From the NCBI RefSeq assembly GCF_001641335.1, contig NZ_LVEM01000002.1, forward strand, positions 611,755 to 675,754: 64,000 bases of DNA, given 5' to 3'. The first letter of the stretch is position 1. The number at the start of each line of letters is the position of its first letter. The notes below the pieces were generated by a model. It made no database searches. It saw only the letters and a list, made by a program, of their open reading frames with translations, and had not been told where the DNA came from. Below are positions 52,132 to 62,252 of this stretch, one piece after another. The position numbers were made by a program, and so were the translations under genes. Source of the stretch: Bradyrhizobium stylosanthis (GTDB lineage: Bacteria; Pseudomonadota; Alphaproteobacteria; Rhizobiales; Xanthobacteraceae).

Positions 52132-53544
52132 ATGCATCAAACCGTCACAAAACCAATCGATTCGACCCGCCGCTGGTGGGTGCTCGCGACCGTCGTCGCC
52201 GCCCAGTTCATGTTCGGCGTCGACGCCTTCATCGTGAACGTCGCCATTCCCACCATCGCCGTCGACCTGCACGCGACCCCGGCGCAGATCGAATCCGTCA
52301 TCGCGATCTATCTGATCGCCTATGCGACGCTGGTCGTCACCGGCGGGAGGCTCGGCGACATCTACGGCACCAGGACTGTCTTCCTGTCCGGCGTGCTCGG
52401 CTTCACGGCGACCTCGCTGTGGTGCGGCCTTGCGCAGTCCGGCGTCGAGCTGATCGTCGCGCGGCTGGCGCAGGGCGCGACCGCGGCGCTGATGGTGCCG
52501 CAGGTACTGGCGACGCTGCACCTGCTGTTCACTGACGAGACGCGCAATCGCGCCTTCGCCGTCTACGGCATCGTGCTCGGGCTTGCCGGCGCTGCGGGCT
52601 TCCTGCTCGGCGGCCTTCTGGTGTCGCTCGATCTCGCCGGCAGCGGCTGGCGTTCGGTGTTCTTCGTCAACGTGCCCTGCGGTCTCGTCATCGCGCTTGC
52701 TGCCTGGCGCATCATGCCGTCGGTGCCGCGACGGGCGGGGACCAGGCTCGACGTCAAGGGCAGCATCGTGCTGTTCGCGGGATTGCTGTGCCTGATCGGG
52801 CCGTTGCTGCTCGGCCACGATGTCGGCTGGGCGCCGTGGTTGTGGGTGGTGATGGTGGTCGGGGCAGTGATCCTCGTCGCATTCCCAAAGCTGGAGCATG
52901 CGGTGGCGCGCGCCGGCGGCATGCCGCTGATCGATCTCTCGCTGATGTCCGATGCCGCCTTCCTGCGCGGGCTCGGCGCTGCGTTCTTTTTCTTCCTTGC
53001 CAATCTCTCGTTCTATCTGGTCATGACCCCGTTCATGCAGCGCGGGCTGAAGATTCCGCCGCTCACGGCGGGCCTTGCCTGCATTCCACTTGCCATCGCA
53101 TTCGTCGTGGCTTCACGCCATAGCGGCGCACGCGCGCGGCGTCGCGGCACCAAGGTCTTGATCGAAGGCTGCGCGTTGCAGATCGTGGGCCTCGCGGCGC
53201 TCGCGGGTCTTGCGGTCCATGTGGAAGCGCCGACGCCGATGGCGCTTGCGCTGACCATGGGCATCTTCGGATACGGCCAGGGTCTGGTGATGGCGCCGCT
53301 CTCCGGTGCGGTGCTCGCGAGCGTCAAACCTGTCGCTGCAGGCTCTGCTTCCGGCATGTACGGCACCACGGCGCAGATCGGAAATGCGGCCGGAGTGGCC
53401 GCAATCGGCGCGGTATTCTTCGCGATCGAGACGTTGCAATCAGCGCGCGCAGGATTTCTCGTCTCGCTCGCGCTGTTTGTGACGTTAATCATGACATGCA
53501 TCGCATTTCTGACGTGGATGCGCCGCGCATCTGCATCAAGTTGA
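52132..53544 (+). CDS. MFS exporter, DHA2 (EmrB/QacA) type
   Basis: The protein is 470 aa. WWVLATVVAAQFMFGVDAFIVNVAIPTIAVDL and GGRLGDIYGTRTVFLSGVLGF are the start and loop of DHA2 drug-H+ antiporters, with about 14 hydrophobic segments. It lies divergent from sthA over 149 bp. Substrate is not predictable; such pumps remove antibiotics or toxic metabolites. Confidence 0.9.
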   Translation: MHQTVTKPIDSTRRWWVLATVVAAQFMFGVDAFIVNVAIPTIAVDLHATPAQIESVIAIYLIAYATLVVTGGRLGDIYGTRTVFLSGVLGFTATSLWCGLAQSGVELIVARLAQGATAALMVPQVLATLHLLFTDETRNRAFAVYGIVLGLAGAAGFLLGGLLVSLDLAGSGWRSVFFVNVPCGLVIALAAWRIMPSVPRRAGTRLDVKGSIVLFAGLLCLIGPLLLGHDVGWAPWLWVVMVVGAVILVAFPKLEHAVARAGGMPLIDLSLMSDAAFLRGLGAAFFFFLANLSFYLVMTPFMQRGLKIPPLTAGLACIPLAIAFVVASRHSGARARRRGTKVLIEGCALQIVGLAALAGLAVHVEAPTPMALALTMGIFGYGQGLVMAPLSGAVLASVKPVAAGSASGMYGTTAQIGNAAGVAAIGAVFFAIETLQSARAGFLVSLALFVTLIMTCIAFLTWMRRASASS

Positions 53545-53658
53545 GGCATTGCGGTTAATACGTGCGGATTTCCGCTGAATTTCCAGTGATTTTCGCGAGA
53601 TCGACAGCGCACGGTCTTTTTATTTTGCAACGCAGCAACTATCTGGTGGTGCTTAACG

Positions 53659-54858
53659 TTGAAAGCCGCCCACCAGGAACTTGCCGTGTCGTTAGCCAGA
53701 AATGTCGATCTGTTGAGACGTCTGCCGAAGCTGGACGGTCTGCGCCTTGCCGAGTTCGGCCGCAGCCCCGATTCATCCAGCCCGCTGGAAGAGGTCACGG
53801 GCTTCGGCGACAATCCCGGCAATCTGCGCATGTTCGCGTTCGTCCCGGCGCAGCTGCAGAAGTCGCGCGCGCTCGTCGTCGTGCTGCACGGCTGCGGACA
53901 GACGGCGGCCGGTTACGATCTCGGCGCCGGCTGGTCGACGCTCGCCCAGCACTACGGCTTCGCGCTGCTGATGCCCGAGCAGCAGCGCATCAACAACGGC
54001 AACACCTGCTTCAACTGGTTCAATCCGGAAGACACCGCGCGTGACAGCGGCGAAGCGCGCTCGATCCGCGAGATGATCGCGCATATGGCGGACGCTCATC
54101 GCATCGATCCCAGGCGCGTCTTCATCACCGGCCTGTCCGCGGGCGGAGGCATGACGTCGGTGATGCTCGCGACCTATCCGGAAGTCTTCGCGGCCGGCGC
54201 GATCATTGCGGGCCTGCCCTACGGCATCGCCTCGAATCTGCGCGAGGCGCTCGACGGCATGTTTCATTCGCCGCAGCGGCCCGAACGCGAGCTCGGCGAT
54301 TTCGTGCGGCGCGCCTCTGATCATCGCGGGCCATGGCCGCGGGTCTCGGTGTGGCACGGCAGCGCCGACCGCACCGTCAATCCCGGCAATGCCAACGAGA
54401 TCGTCAAGCAGTGGCTCGACCTGCATGACCTGCCCGCCGTGCCGATGGCGGAGACTAATGTCGACGGCTATCCGCGCCAAGCCTGGTGGAACAAGGACGG
54501 CGAGACGCTGGTCGAGTCCTACGCCATCACCGACATGGCGCACGGCACGCCGCTTGGCCTTGCCGACAACGACCAGCGCTACGGAATGGAAGGCGCGTTC
54601 CTGATCGAGGCCGGCATCTCCTCGTCCTATCACATCGCAAAGTTCTTCGGCCTGACCGGATGGATTCCGGACGCCGCGAAGAAGGTGGAGGCAAAGCCGG
54701 CCGTCGCGGGCAAGCCGAGCCGCTCGCCCGCGCCGCATCTCGCCCGCTCGATCCGTGCGAACGTCGCCGATCCCGCCGAGCCGAAGCCGGAAGCTCGCGG
54801 CTTCGACCTCGGCCAGATCATCACGCGTGCGCTGACGGCCGCGGGATTGATGAAGTAG
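53659..54858 (+). CDS. PHB-depolymerase-type esterase
   Basis: The protein is 399 aa from TTG 53659. VVLHGCGQTAAGYD is the oxyanion loop; GLSAGGGMTS is the lipase box with nucleophile Ser; SVWHGSADRTVNPGN has the Asp and the C-terminal ITDMAHGTPLG the His. The central part matches the PHB depolymerase/feruloyl esterase family. No clear signal peptide, so intracellular depolymerase or esterase action is likely, but export by another route cannot be excluded. The C-terminal 80 residues are Pro/Ala-rich and disordered. Confidence 0.88.
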   Translation: MKAAHQELAVSLARNVDLLRRLPKLDGLRLAEFGRSPDSSSPLEEVTGFGDNPGNLRMFAFVPAQLQKSRALVVVLHGCGQTAAGYDLGAGWSTLAQHYGFALLMPEQQRINNGNTCFNWFNPEDTARDSGEARSIREMIAHMADAHRIDPRRVFITGLSAGGGMTSVMLATYPEVFAAGAIIAGLPYGIASNLREALDGMFHSPQRPERELGDFVRRASDHRGPWPRVSVWHGSADRTVNPGNANEIVKQWLDLHDLPAVPMAETNVDGYPRQAWWNKDGETLVESYAITDMAHGTPLGLADNDQRYGMEGAFLIEAGISSSYHIAKFFGLTGWIPDAAKKVEAKPAVAGKPSRSPAPHLARSIRANVADPAEPKPEARGFDLGQIITRALTAAGLMK

Positions 54859-54892
54859 TTTTCGCGCATAGTAAGCGAACAAACACTCCCTC

Positions 54893-54936
54893 GTCGTCCC
54901 GGCCTAGCGCGCAATTGCGCGCTAGGCCGGGACGAC
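54893..54936. terminator. 44-bp perfect palindrome after the esterase gene
   Basis: Each half is 22 bases, with GCGCAATTGCGC at the centre and no loop. The first 30 bases recur identically at 61487-61516. No T-run, so it is a repeat-family element that may also block transcription from both sides. Confidence 0.65.
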
Positions 54937-54977
54937 AGCTGAGTTTGTGGCGACTGCGCTGCGCCCCGGAATGACGG

Positions 54978-55280
54978 CTAAGCCGTCTGATCGATCACCT
55001 CAATCGGCGTCACCGTCACCTCGCCGCCGGCGACCTTCCGCGTCATTGCCTGATAATTCTTGAAGAACTCCCGCGACTGCAGCGCTTTTTGCGCGTCCTC
55101 GTCGGCGGCGCCGGCAAGGTGGAAATAGCTGCCGCCGTCGCGGACCTTCAGGACGCGGTAGGAGATCCGTCCCTTCAGCTCCGGATCGCCGTCGATCGCC
55201 TTGATGAAGCGGCCGATCTCCCGGTGCCATTCCTCCGTCGTGCCGTCCTTGAACTCGTATCGGATCATGAAGTGCTTCAT
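54978..55280 (-). CDS. Small conserved protein (likely dimeric alpha-beta barrel)
   Basis: The protein is 100 aa from ATG 55280 with GGGAG upstream. KHFMIRYEFKDGTTEEWHREIGRFIKAIDGDPELKGRISYRVLKVRDGGSYFHLAGAADEDAQKALQSREFFKNYQAMTRK has the pattern of dimeric alpha-beta barrel proteins (ABM or antibiotic biosynthesis monooxygenase-like). It is divergent from the HxlR regulator gene, whose likely target it is. A redox or antioxidant enzyme role is possible. Confidence 0.7.
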   Translation of the reverse strand: MKHFMIRYEFKDGTTEEWHREIGRFIKAIDGDPELKGRISYRVLKVRDGGSYFHLAGAADEDAQKALQSREFFKNYQAMTRKVAGGEVTVTPIEVIDQTA

Positions 55281-55337
55281 GTGACGCTCCCTGTTCGTCT
55301 TGTGCGTCATCATCTGCGCCTTGCGGGCGATCCTGCA

Positions 55338-55364
55338 AGTATGGACAAAATTGATAGTATGGAC
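55338..55364. promoter_or_regulatory. Direct repeat AGTATGGAC in divergent promoter
   Basis: AGTATGGAC at 55338-55346 and 55356-55364, 18 bp apart (start to start). It lies between the divergent HxlR gene and the 100-aa gene, a usual place for an HxlR operator. Confidence 0.5.
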
Positions 55365-55420
55365 TTTTTCGCTGCCGCTCCTATCCTCTTCGCTTGCTGG
55401 TTGCTCGTGGAGGAGACGAC

Positions 55421-55789
55421 ATGGCGAAGGCAATTCGGCAGCGCACCTGTCCGGTCGCGGCGTTTCAGAAGATGATCAGCGGCAAGTACAAGCTCCGCAT
55501 CGTCTGGGACTTGAAAGACGGCCCGCGCCGCTATGGCGAGATCAGGAGCGGCCTGCTGCGGGGCGCGAGCGGCAGCGCGGAAATCACCCCGCGCGTGCTC
55601 AGCCGCGAATTGAAGGCGCTGACGGAGAGCGGCCTGATCGACCGCAAGGATTTCGGCGAGGTGCCACCGAAGGTCGAGTATCGCCTCACCCGCAAAGGCA
55701 AGAGCTTCGTGCCCGTCGTCGCCGCGATCCGCGAATGGGGCGAGCGTAATCTGAGCGAGACGGCGGCGCTGGCTGACGCCGCCGAATAA
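55421..55789 (+). CDS. HxlR-family regulator
   Basis: The protein is 122 aa from ATG 55421 with GGAGGAG upstream. CPVAAFQKMISGKYKLRIVWDLKDGPRRYGEIRSGL...ITPRVLSRELKALTESGLIDRKDF is a typical HxlR winged helix with the Cys near the N-terminus often used for redox or electrophile sensing (RTCPVAAF). It is divergent from the small 100-aa gene and probably represses it. Confidence 0.9.
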   Translation: MAKAIRQRTCPVAAFQKMISGKYKLRIVWDLKDGPRRYGEIRSGLLRGASGSAEITPRVLSRELKALTESGLIDRKDFGEVPPKVEYRLTRKGKSFVPVVAAIREWGERNLSETAALADAAE

Positions 55790-55792
55790 AAC

Positions 55793-56461
55793 CTACATCT
55801 CGCCGGTGATGAACGGATTGGTCATCCGCTCCTGGCCGATGCTCGAGCCGGCGCCGTGGCCGCAGATGAAGCCGACATCGTCGCCGAGCGGCAGCAGTTT
55901 TGTCAGGATCGAATTGATCAGCGTCGCGTGACTGCCGCCGGGCAGGTCCGTGCGTCCCACCGAGCCCGCGAACAGAACGTCGCCGACATGGGCAAAGCGC
56001 AGCTCCTTGTTGAAGAACACCACGCTGCCGGGCGAATGGCCGGGGCAGTGGAAGATGTCGAACGTGAGGTCGCCGATCGACACGGTCTCGCCTTCCTCGA
56101 GCCAGCGGTCCGGCGCGAAATTGCGTACCCCGGTCATGCCGAAGCGCGCGCCGCTCTCGACCACGTTGTCGAGCAGGAACTTGTCGGCCTGATGCGGGCC
56201 CTCGATCGGCACCTTCAGCTCATCGCGCAAGTCGGCGGCGCCGCCGACATGGTCGATATGGCCGTGGGTCAGCCAGATCTTCTCCACGGTGACGCCGGTC
56301 TGCTTGATCGCTTCCAGGATCTTCGGCACGTCGCCGCCGGGATCGATCACCACGGCCTTCTTGCTGGGCTCGTCCCAGATGATGGTGCAGTTCTGCTCGA
56401 ACAGCGTCACGGGAACGATGATCGCGCCCGCCTTGGGTTTGTTGTCATTTTGCTCGGTCAT
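55793..56461 (-). CDS. MBL-fold hydrolase (glyoxalase II-like)
   Basis: The protein is 222 aa. THGHIDHVGGA supplies the His/Asp cluster of the binuclear metal site, with FHCPGHSPGS (His), and GDVLFAGSVGRTDLPGG and ICGHGAGSSIGQERMTNPFI at the end. It lacks the C-terminal HAGH domain of true glyoxalase II, so it is of the YcbL type and may hydrolyse S-lactoylglutathione or another thioester. It converges with the HxlR gene, ending three bases after it. Confidence 0.9.
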   Translation of the reverse strand: MTEQNDNKPKAGAIIVPVTLFEQNCTIIWDEPSKKAVVIDPGGDVPKILEAIKQTGVTVEKIWLTHGHIDHVGGAADLRDELKVPIEGPHQADKFLLDNVVESGARFGMTGVRNFAPDRWLEEGETVSIGDLTFDIFHCPGHSPGSVVFFNKELRFAHVGDVLFAGSVGRTDLPGGSHATLINSILTKLLPLGDDVGFICGHGAGSSIGQERMTNPFITGEM

Positions 56462-56559
56462 GGCGCCACAATGCCGATTTTTGCCATGCCGCCAAGCAAA
56501 AGATTCGTGCGAGGGCCGGGAGCGGCCCGTTCGAAGCGGACCGTTCCCGGGCGTTCCTG

Positions 56560-57678
56560 TTACCGCGTGATCTGCGCCTTCAGCGTCTCCCGGACGACCC
56601 CGTCGAAAGAGGACGTCTTGGGGGACTTCACGGCCTGATCGGCGATGTATTTGTCACGCTTGGCGACCAGCGCGGCGAGCTTCTCGCTCAGGGCCTTGCG
56701 TTGCTCGACCTGTTTGGCGACCTCGGCCTCGCGCTGCTCGGGCTTCATGGCGCGCAGCTTTTCGGGCAGGTCGGCGTCGGCCACGGTGGCGACGCTGGTC
56801 TTGCCCTTGGCGGCGTCGGCGACGAGATCGCCGCCGCCGGTGACGGCTTCCGAGGTCGATGCGGATCGCTTGCTGATATAGCTCGCCATGTCGCTGGCGG
56901 TTGACGGTGCGGACGCCGCTACGCTCGCCTGCTGCTGCACCTTCATCTCGGTCCGCTTCTGCATCTCGCGCGGGCCGTACGGAATCACGGTGCCGTTGAG
57001 CTGCTGCTGCAGGATGATGATGTCCTGGTCGTACGGGGTCTCGATGATCACGACTTGCCCGCCGTCCTGCGGAATCGGGATGAAGCGGCCCTGGCCGATC
57101 TGCGCGATGTCGCGCCACACCCGCTCGGTATCGCGGGCATCGCCGGCGAGCACGGCGTTGACGATGATGTCCTTCTGCCGGGCAACGCTGAGCGTCGTCG
57201 GATATTTGGTGTCCTGCGTGTAGTCCATGTGCGGCGGCGCGTCGCCGACCAGGAACACGATGTGCCTGACGTCGCCGCCTTGCGTCCATTGCAGCTTGTT
57301 GACGGCGACGTCGAGCGCCTCGTTGACGCTTTCGGGCCAGTCGCCGCCGCCGCGCGCCTTCAGCTCCAGCAGGTTGGCGTAGAGATCCTGGATGTCGCGG
57401 GTGAGCTCGATCTTCGACGTGACGTAGTCATCGCCGATGTCGCGATAGGCGACGAGGCCCATGCGGATGTCGGCGTCCGGATTGGAATCGACGATCGCGG
57501 TGGCGATCGACCAGATCTTGCGCTTGGCGCCTTCGATCAGGCGCGCCATCGAGCCCGTGGTGTCGAGCACGAAGGCGACCTCGACGGTCGGCTTCGCGGT
57601 GGCGGGGGAGAGCCCGGCCGAGAGCGGCAGGGCGGCGAGAGCGAAGACGAGCGAGCACAGTGTGATGCGTGACCTCAT
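56560..57678 (-). CDS. Exported von Willebrand factor A domain protein
   Basis: The protein is 372 aa from ATG 57678 with GGAGGG upstream. Signal peptide TLCSLVFALAALPLSAGLSPATA; then VEVAFVLDTTGSMARLIEGAKRKIWSIATAI with the complete MIDAS motif DTTGSM, then GLVAYRD with a Thr/Asp in the MIDAS loop. The middle FLVGDAPPHMDYTQDTKYPTT is conserved for bacterial VWA proteins. The C-terminus is a charged helix, with a likely coiled coil (LAALVAKRDKYIADQAVK). It probably binds partner proteins in the periplasm; no MoxR-type ATPase gene is nearby. Confidence 0.88.
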   Translation of the reverse strand: MRSRITLCSLVFALAALPLSAGLSPATAKPTVEVAFVLDTTGSMARLIEGAKRKIWSIATAIVDSNPDADIRMGLVAYRDIGDDYVTSKIELTRDIQDLYANLLELKARGGGDWPESVNEALDVAVNKLQWTQGGDVRHIVFLVGDAPPHMDYTQDTKYPTTLSVARQKDIIVNAVLAGDARDTERVWRDIAQIGQGRFIPIPQDGGQVVIIETPYDQDIIILQQQLNGTVIPYGPREMQKRTEMKVQQQASVAASAPSTASDMASYISKRSASTSEAVTGGGDLVADAAKGKTSVATVADADLPEKLRAMKPEQREAEVAKQVEQRKALSEKLAALVAKRDKYIADQAVKSPKTSSFDGVVRETLKAQITR

Positions 57679-57946
57679 GGGTCCCTCCAGTGGTTTCGTC
57701 CCTCGGAACCGAGGTTCCACTGGCATCGCGGTCGGCTGAAGCCGGAACAATGGCCGGACTCGCCCGGAATTGCGGCCTTTCCGCGCGAAATCGCGCTTTG
57801 CGGACCCGGACGACATGATCGCCGCCGCGCACGTCACAGAGCCGTCCCAAAGCCCTGTTGGTCTCGATCCCCGGCGGGAACGTTTGTGTGAACCGTTGGC
57901 GCGATCCCGCGTTGCCTTCCGCGCGAAGTACATTCGGGGGACGATC

Positions 57947-59545
<1,599 letters not shown>

Positions 59546-59576
59546 CGGAAGGGGAGGCGACAGCGTCATCCTCCGT

Positions 59577-59712
59577 TGTCGTCCTGGACAAGCGAAGCGC
59601 AGATCCAGGACCCATTACCACCGCGAGAAGTTTGACGAGGACTCGTGGTTGCCAGCTGTGCGCGTCAACGACCGCTTGGGGTAATGGGTCCTGGCTTTCG
59701 CCAGGGCGACGC
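59577..59712. repeat. Intergenic palindromic repeat between GH13 genes
   Basis: Related arms GTCGTCCTGGACAAGCG... near 59578 and ...GTCCTGGCTTTCGCCAGGGCGAC near 59688-59710 flank ACCCATTACC/GGTAATGGGT. It separates the two convergent GH13 genes. Confidence 0.6.
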
Positions 59713-59714
59713 GG

Positions 59715-61412
59715 CTACCCCGGGTGCTTGTTCCCCGCCTTGCTCTCGTCGATGTCGCCCCGCTTCAGCAGATAGTCCAGCCCGCCGACGCGGTACCAGC
59801 GGTAGCCGTAGGGCTCCAGCACGACGCGGTGCTGGCCGCGCTTGTCGGCGTGGCTGTGGTCTTCCGCGAGCAGGTTGATCAGGTGCGCGCCGGCTTCGCC
59901 CGGCAGCCCCGTCGAGAACGCGGTCTCGCGCGGCTTCTCGTCGAGATTGTGCACGAACAGCACGGAATTATTGCGCCAGTCGTAGCGCATGATGAACACG
60001 GCGGGATCGCGCGTCGGGATCACGGTGAAATCGCCCCAGCCGATCTCGGGCACCTCTTTCCGCATGCGCACGATGCGCTCGGTCCAGTTCAGCATCGAGT
60101 TGGGATCGCGCCGCTGCTTGGCGACATTGACGTGCGGATAGCCGTACGGTCCCTTGTCGATGACGGGGCAGGCCGGCTTGTCGCTCTTGGTGAAGCCGCC
60201 ATGCGGCTCGGTCGACCATTGCATCGGCGTGCGCGCGCAATTGCGCTCGGGCAGCGAGAGATCGTCGCCCATCGCGATCTCGTCGCCGTAGCGGATCACG
60301 GGCGTTCCCGGCAGCGTGCACATCAGGCTGTAGGCAAGCTCCAGCCGCCTGCGGTCGCCGCCCAGCATCGGCGCGAGGCGGCGGCGGATGCCGCGGTCGT
60401 AGAGCTGCATGTCCTTGTCGGGGCCGAAGTTCTTGAACACGGTGTCGCGCTGCGCCTTCGTCAGCCGCCCGAGATCGAGCTCGTCGTGATTGCGCAGGAA
60501 CAGGCCCCATTGCGCCGTGGCCGGCCGCGGCTTCGTCGCCTTCAGCGCCTTGGCGAGCGGACGGGAATCCGCCGACGCCAGCGCATAGAACAGATGCTGG
60601 TTGACGTGGAAGTTGAACATCATGTGCATGCGGTCGGCATCCCTGCCGAAATATTCCATGTCGGTTTCCGGCAGCACGTTGGCTTCGGCGAGGATGATGG
60701 CGTCGCCCTGCCGCCACTGCAGGAATTCGCGGAACGCGCGCAGCATGTCGTATTGCTCGACCGGCTTCTTCACCTTGGCGCCCTTGGTGGAGATCACGAA
60801 GGGGACGGCATCCATGCGGAAGCCGGACACGCCGAGCTGGATCCAGAAACCCATGATCTTGAGAATTTCCGCCTGCACATGCGGGTTCGAGGTGTTGAGG
60901 TCGGGCTGGAAATCGTAGAAGCGGTGGAAGTAATACGCGCCGGCTTCCTTGTCCCGCGTCCAGGTCGATTTCTGCACGCCGGGAAACACCATGCCCTTGT
61001 TGGCGCCGGCGGGCTTCTTGTCGGACCACACATACCAGTCGCGATAGGGCGAGTTCTTGTCGCGCCGCGCCTGCTTGAACCATTGGTGCTGGTCGGAGGT
61101 GTGGTTGACCACGAGGTCGATGATGACGCGGATGCCGCGCTGCTGGCAGCCATGGGTGAACTCGACGAAATCGCCGAGCGTGCCGTAGCGGGCATCGACG
61201 CTGTAATAATCGGCGATATCGTAGCCGTCGTCGCGGCCGGGCGAGGTCTGGAACGGCATTAGCCAGATCGTGGTGATGCCGAGCCCGTGCAGATAGTCGA
61301 GCCGGCGCAGCAGGCCCTTGAAGTCGCCGACGCCATCGCCGTTGGCGTCCATATAGGAGCCGACGGAGAGGCAGTAGATCACGCCGTTCTTGTACCAGAG
61401 ATCGTCGATCAT
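59715..61412 (-). CDS. Trehalose synthase/GH13-type enzyme (short form)
   Basis: The protein is 565 aa from ATG 61412. MIDDLWYKNGVIYCLSVGSYMDANGDGVGDFKGLLRRLDYL is the TreS-type start; catalytic residues are in GFRMDAVPFV (Asp), ILAEANVLPE (Glu) and NHDELDLGRL (Asp). The sequence follows maltose alpha-glucosyltransferase TreS but lacks the C-terminal maltokinase domain of the roughly 1,100-aa fused form. It may interconvert maltose and trehalose or hydrolyse alpha-glucans. Neighbouring GH13 gene suggests trehalose or maltodextrin use. Confidence 0.85.
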   Translation of the reverse strand: MIDDLWYKNGVIYCLSVGSYMDANGDGVGDFKGLLRRLDYLHGLGITTIWLMPFQTSPGRDDGYDIADYYSVDARYGTLGDFVEFTHGCQQRGIRVIIDLVVNHTSDQHQWFKQARRDKNSPYRDWYVWSDKKPAGANKGMVFPGVQKSTWTRDKEAGAYYFHRFYDFQPDLNTSNPHVQAEILKIMGFWIQLGVSGFRMDAVPFVISTKGAKVKKPVEQYDMLRAFREFLQWRQGDAIILAEANVLPETDMEYFGRDADRMHMMFNFHVNQHLFYALASADSRPLAKALKATKPRPATAQWGLFLRNHDELDLGRLTKAQRDTVFKNFGPDKDMQLYDRGIRRRLAPMLGGDRRRLELAYSLMCTLPGTPVIRYGDEIAMGDDLSLPERNCARTPMQWSTEPHGGFTKSDKPACPVIDKGPYGYPHVNVAKQRRDPNSMLNWTERIVRMRKEVPEIGWGDFTVIPTRDPAVFIMRYDWRNNSVLFVHNLDEKPRETAFSTGLPGEAGAHLINLLAEDHSHADKRGQHRVVLEPYGYRWYRVGGLDYLLKRGDIDESKAGNKHPG

Positions 61413-61663
61413 GCGCAGCCTCGGTGGTTCCGCCGAGGTGCGGCGGCTGCGTGATAAGCGATTGGGGGAGGGGAGGTTCCCAGACAGTCGTCCCGGCCTA
61501 GCGCGCAATTGCGCGCGTGGGGCCGGGACCCATACCGCGTGATTTGTCGATACGAATGGTGGGAGTACCGAACGACGAGCTGTCGCCAAACTCCTCCCTG
61601 TGGTTATGGGTCCCGGCCTTCGCCGGGACGACACCGAGAATGGAATCGGCTATCCTACCCGCC
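61413..61663. repeat. Repeat-bearing promoter region
   Basis: About 250 bp. 61487-61516 duplicates half of the palindrome at 54893, and 61608-61632 is the repeat also found at 42758-42782 (with 14 bases before it). The gap also holds the promoters of the divergent TreS-type and MmcB genes. Confidence 0.7.
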
Positions 61664-62155
61664 ATGGACAACGCCGCCCGCAACATCGCCCTCGTGCCGC
61701 CGCCGGATCGGCGCCAGTCGGAGACGGCGCTCGCCATCGCGCGCGGAACCTCGCGGCTGCTGCGCTCGCTCGGCTTTTCCTGCATCAGCGAACTGCCACT
61801 GCCGTCGGGCCGGCGTGCCGATCTGGTGGCGCTGAACGAGCGCGGCGAGATCTGGATCGTCGAGATCAAGTCGTCGGTCGAGGATCTGCGCGCCGACCAG
61901 AAATGGCACGAATACCGCGCCCATTGCGACCGGCTGTTCTTTGCCTTCACGCAGGATCTGCCCTGCGAGATCTTTCCGGAAGGCACCGGCCTGATCATCG
62001 CCGACGCCTACGGCGCGCACCTGCAGTGCGAGGCGCCCGAGCACAAGCTGCCCGCACCGACGCGCAAGCAGATGACGGTGCGCTTTGCGATGGCGGCCGC
62101 GCTTCGGATCAACCGCCTGGTCGATCCGCAAGGCCACGCGGAATTCTGGGAGTGA
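61664..62155 (+). CDS. mmcB: MmcB-family DNA repair protein
   Basis: The protein is 163 aa from ATG 61664 (an ATG at 61640 would add eight residues). RRQSETALAIARGTSRLLRSLGFSCISELPLPSGRRADLVALNERGEIWIVEIKSSVEDLRADQKWHEYRAHCDRLFFAF is the MmcB hallmark: PD-(D/E)XK fold with Asp in RADLVAL and Glu-x-Lys in VEIKSS. MmcB is needed for resistance to mitomycin-type DNA crosslinks in Caulobacter, by a pathway that is not fully known. Independent transcription is likely. Confidence 0.9.
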   Translation: MDNAARNIALVPPPDRRQSETALAIARGTSRLLRSLGFSCISELPLPSGRRADLVALNERGEIWIVEIKSSVEDLRADQKWHEYRAHCDRLFFAFTQDLPCEIFPEGTGLIIADAYGAHLQCEAPEHKLPAPTRKQMTVRFAMAAALRINRLVDPQGHAEFWE

Positions 62156-62159
62156 AGCC

Positions 62160-62247
62160 GTAGGATGGGTAGAGCGAAGCGAAACCCATCACTTCCGGTG
62201 AAAGCTGCGAAGAAGGTGGGTTTCGCTGCGCTCTACCCACCCTACGA
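62160..62247. repeat. Palindromic repeat between mmcB and regR
   Basis: GTAGGATGGGTAGAGCGAAGCG at the left and the inverse (CGCTGCGCTCTACCCACCCTAC) at the right enclose a 38-base spacer. It belongs to the family seen at 46953-47168 and lies tail-to-tail between mmcB and regR. Confidence 0.75.
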
Positions 62248-62252
62248 CACCG

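Noticed and set aside
50444..52237. Long plus-strand frame over sthA
   Set aside because: sthA on the minus strand is fully supported by FAD and NAD motifs.
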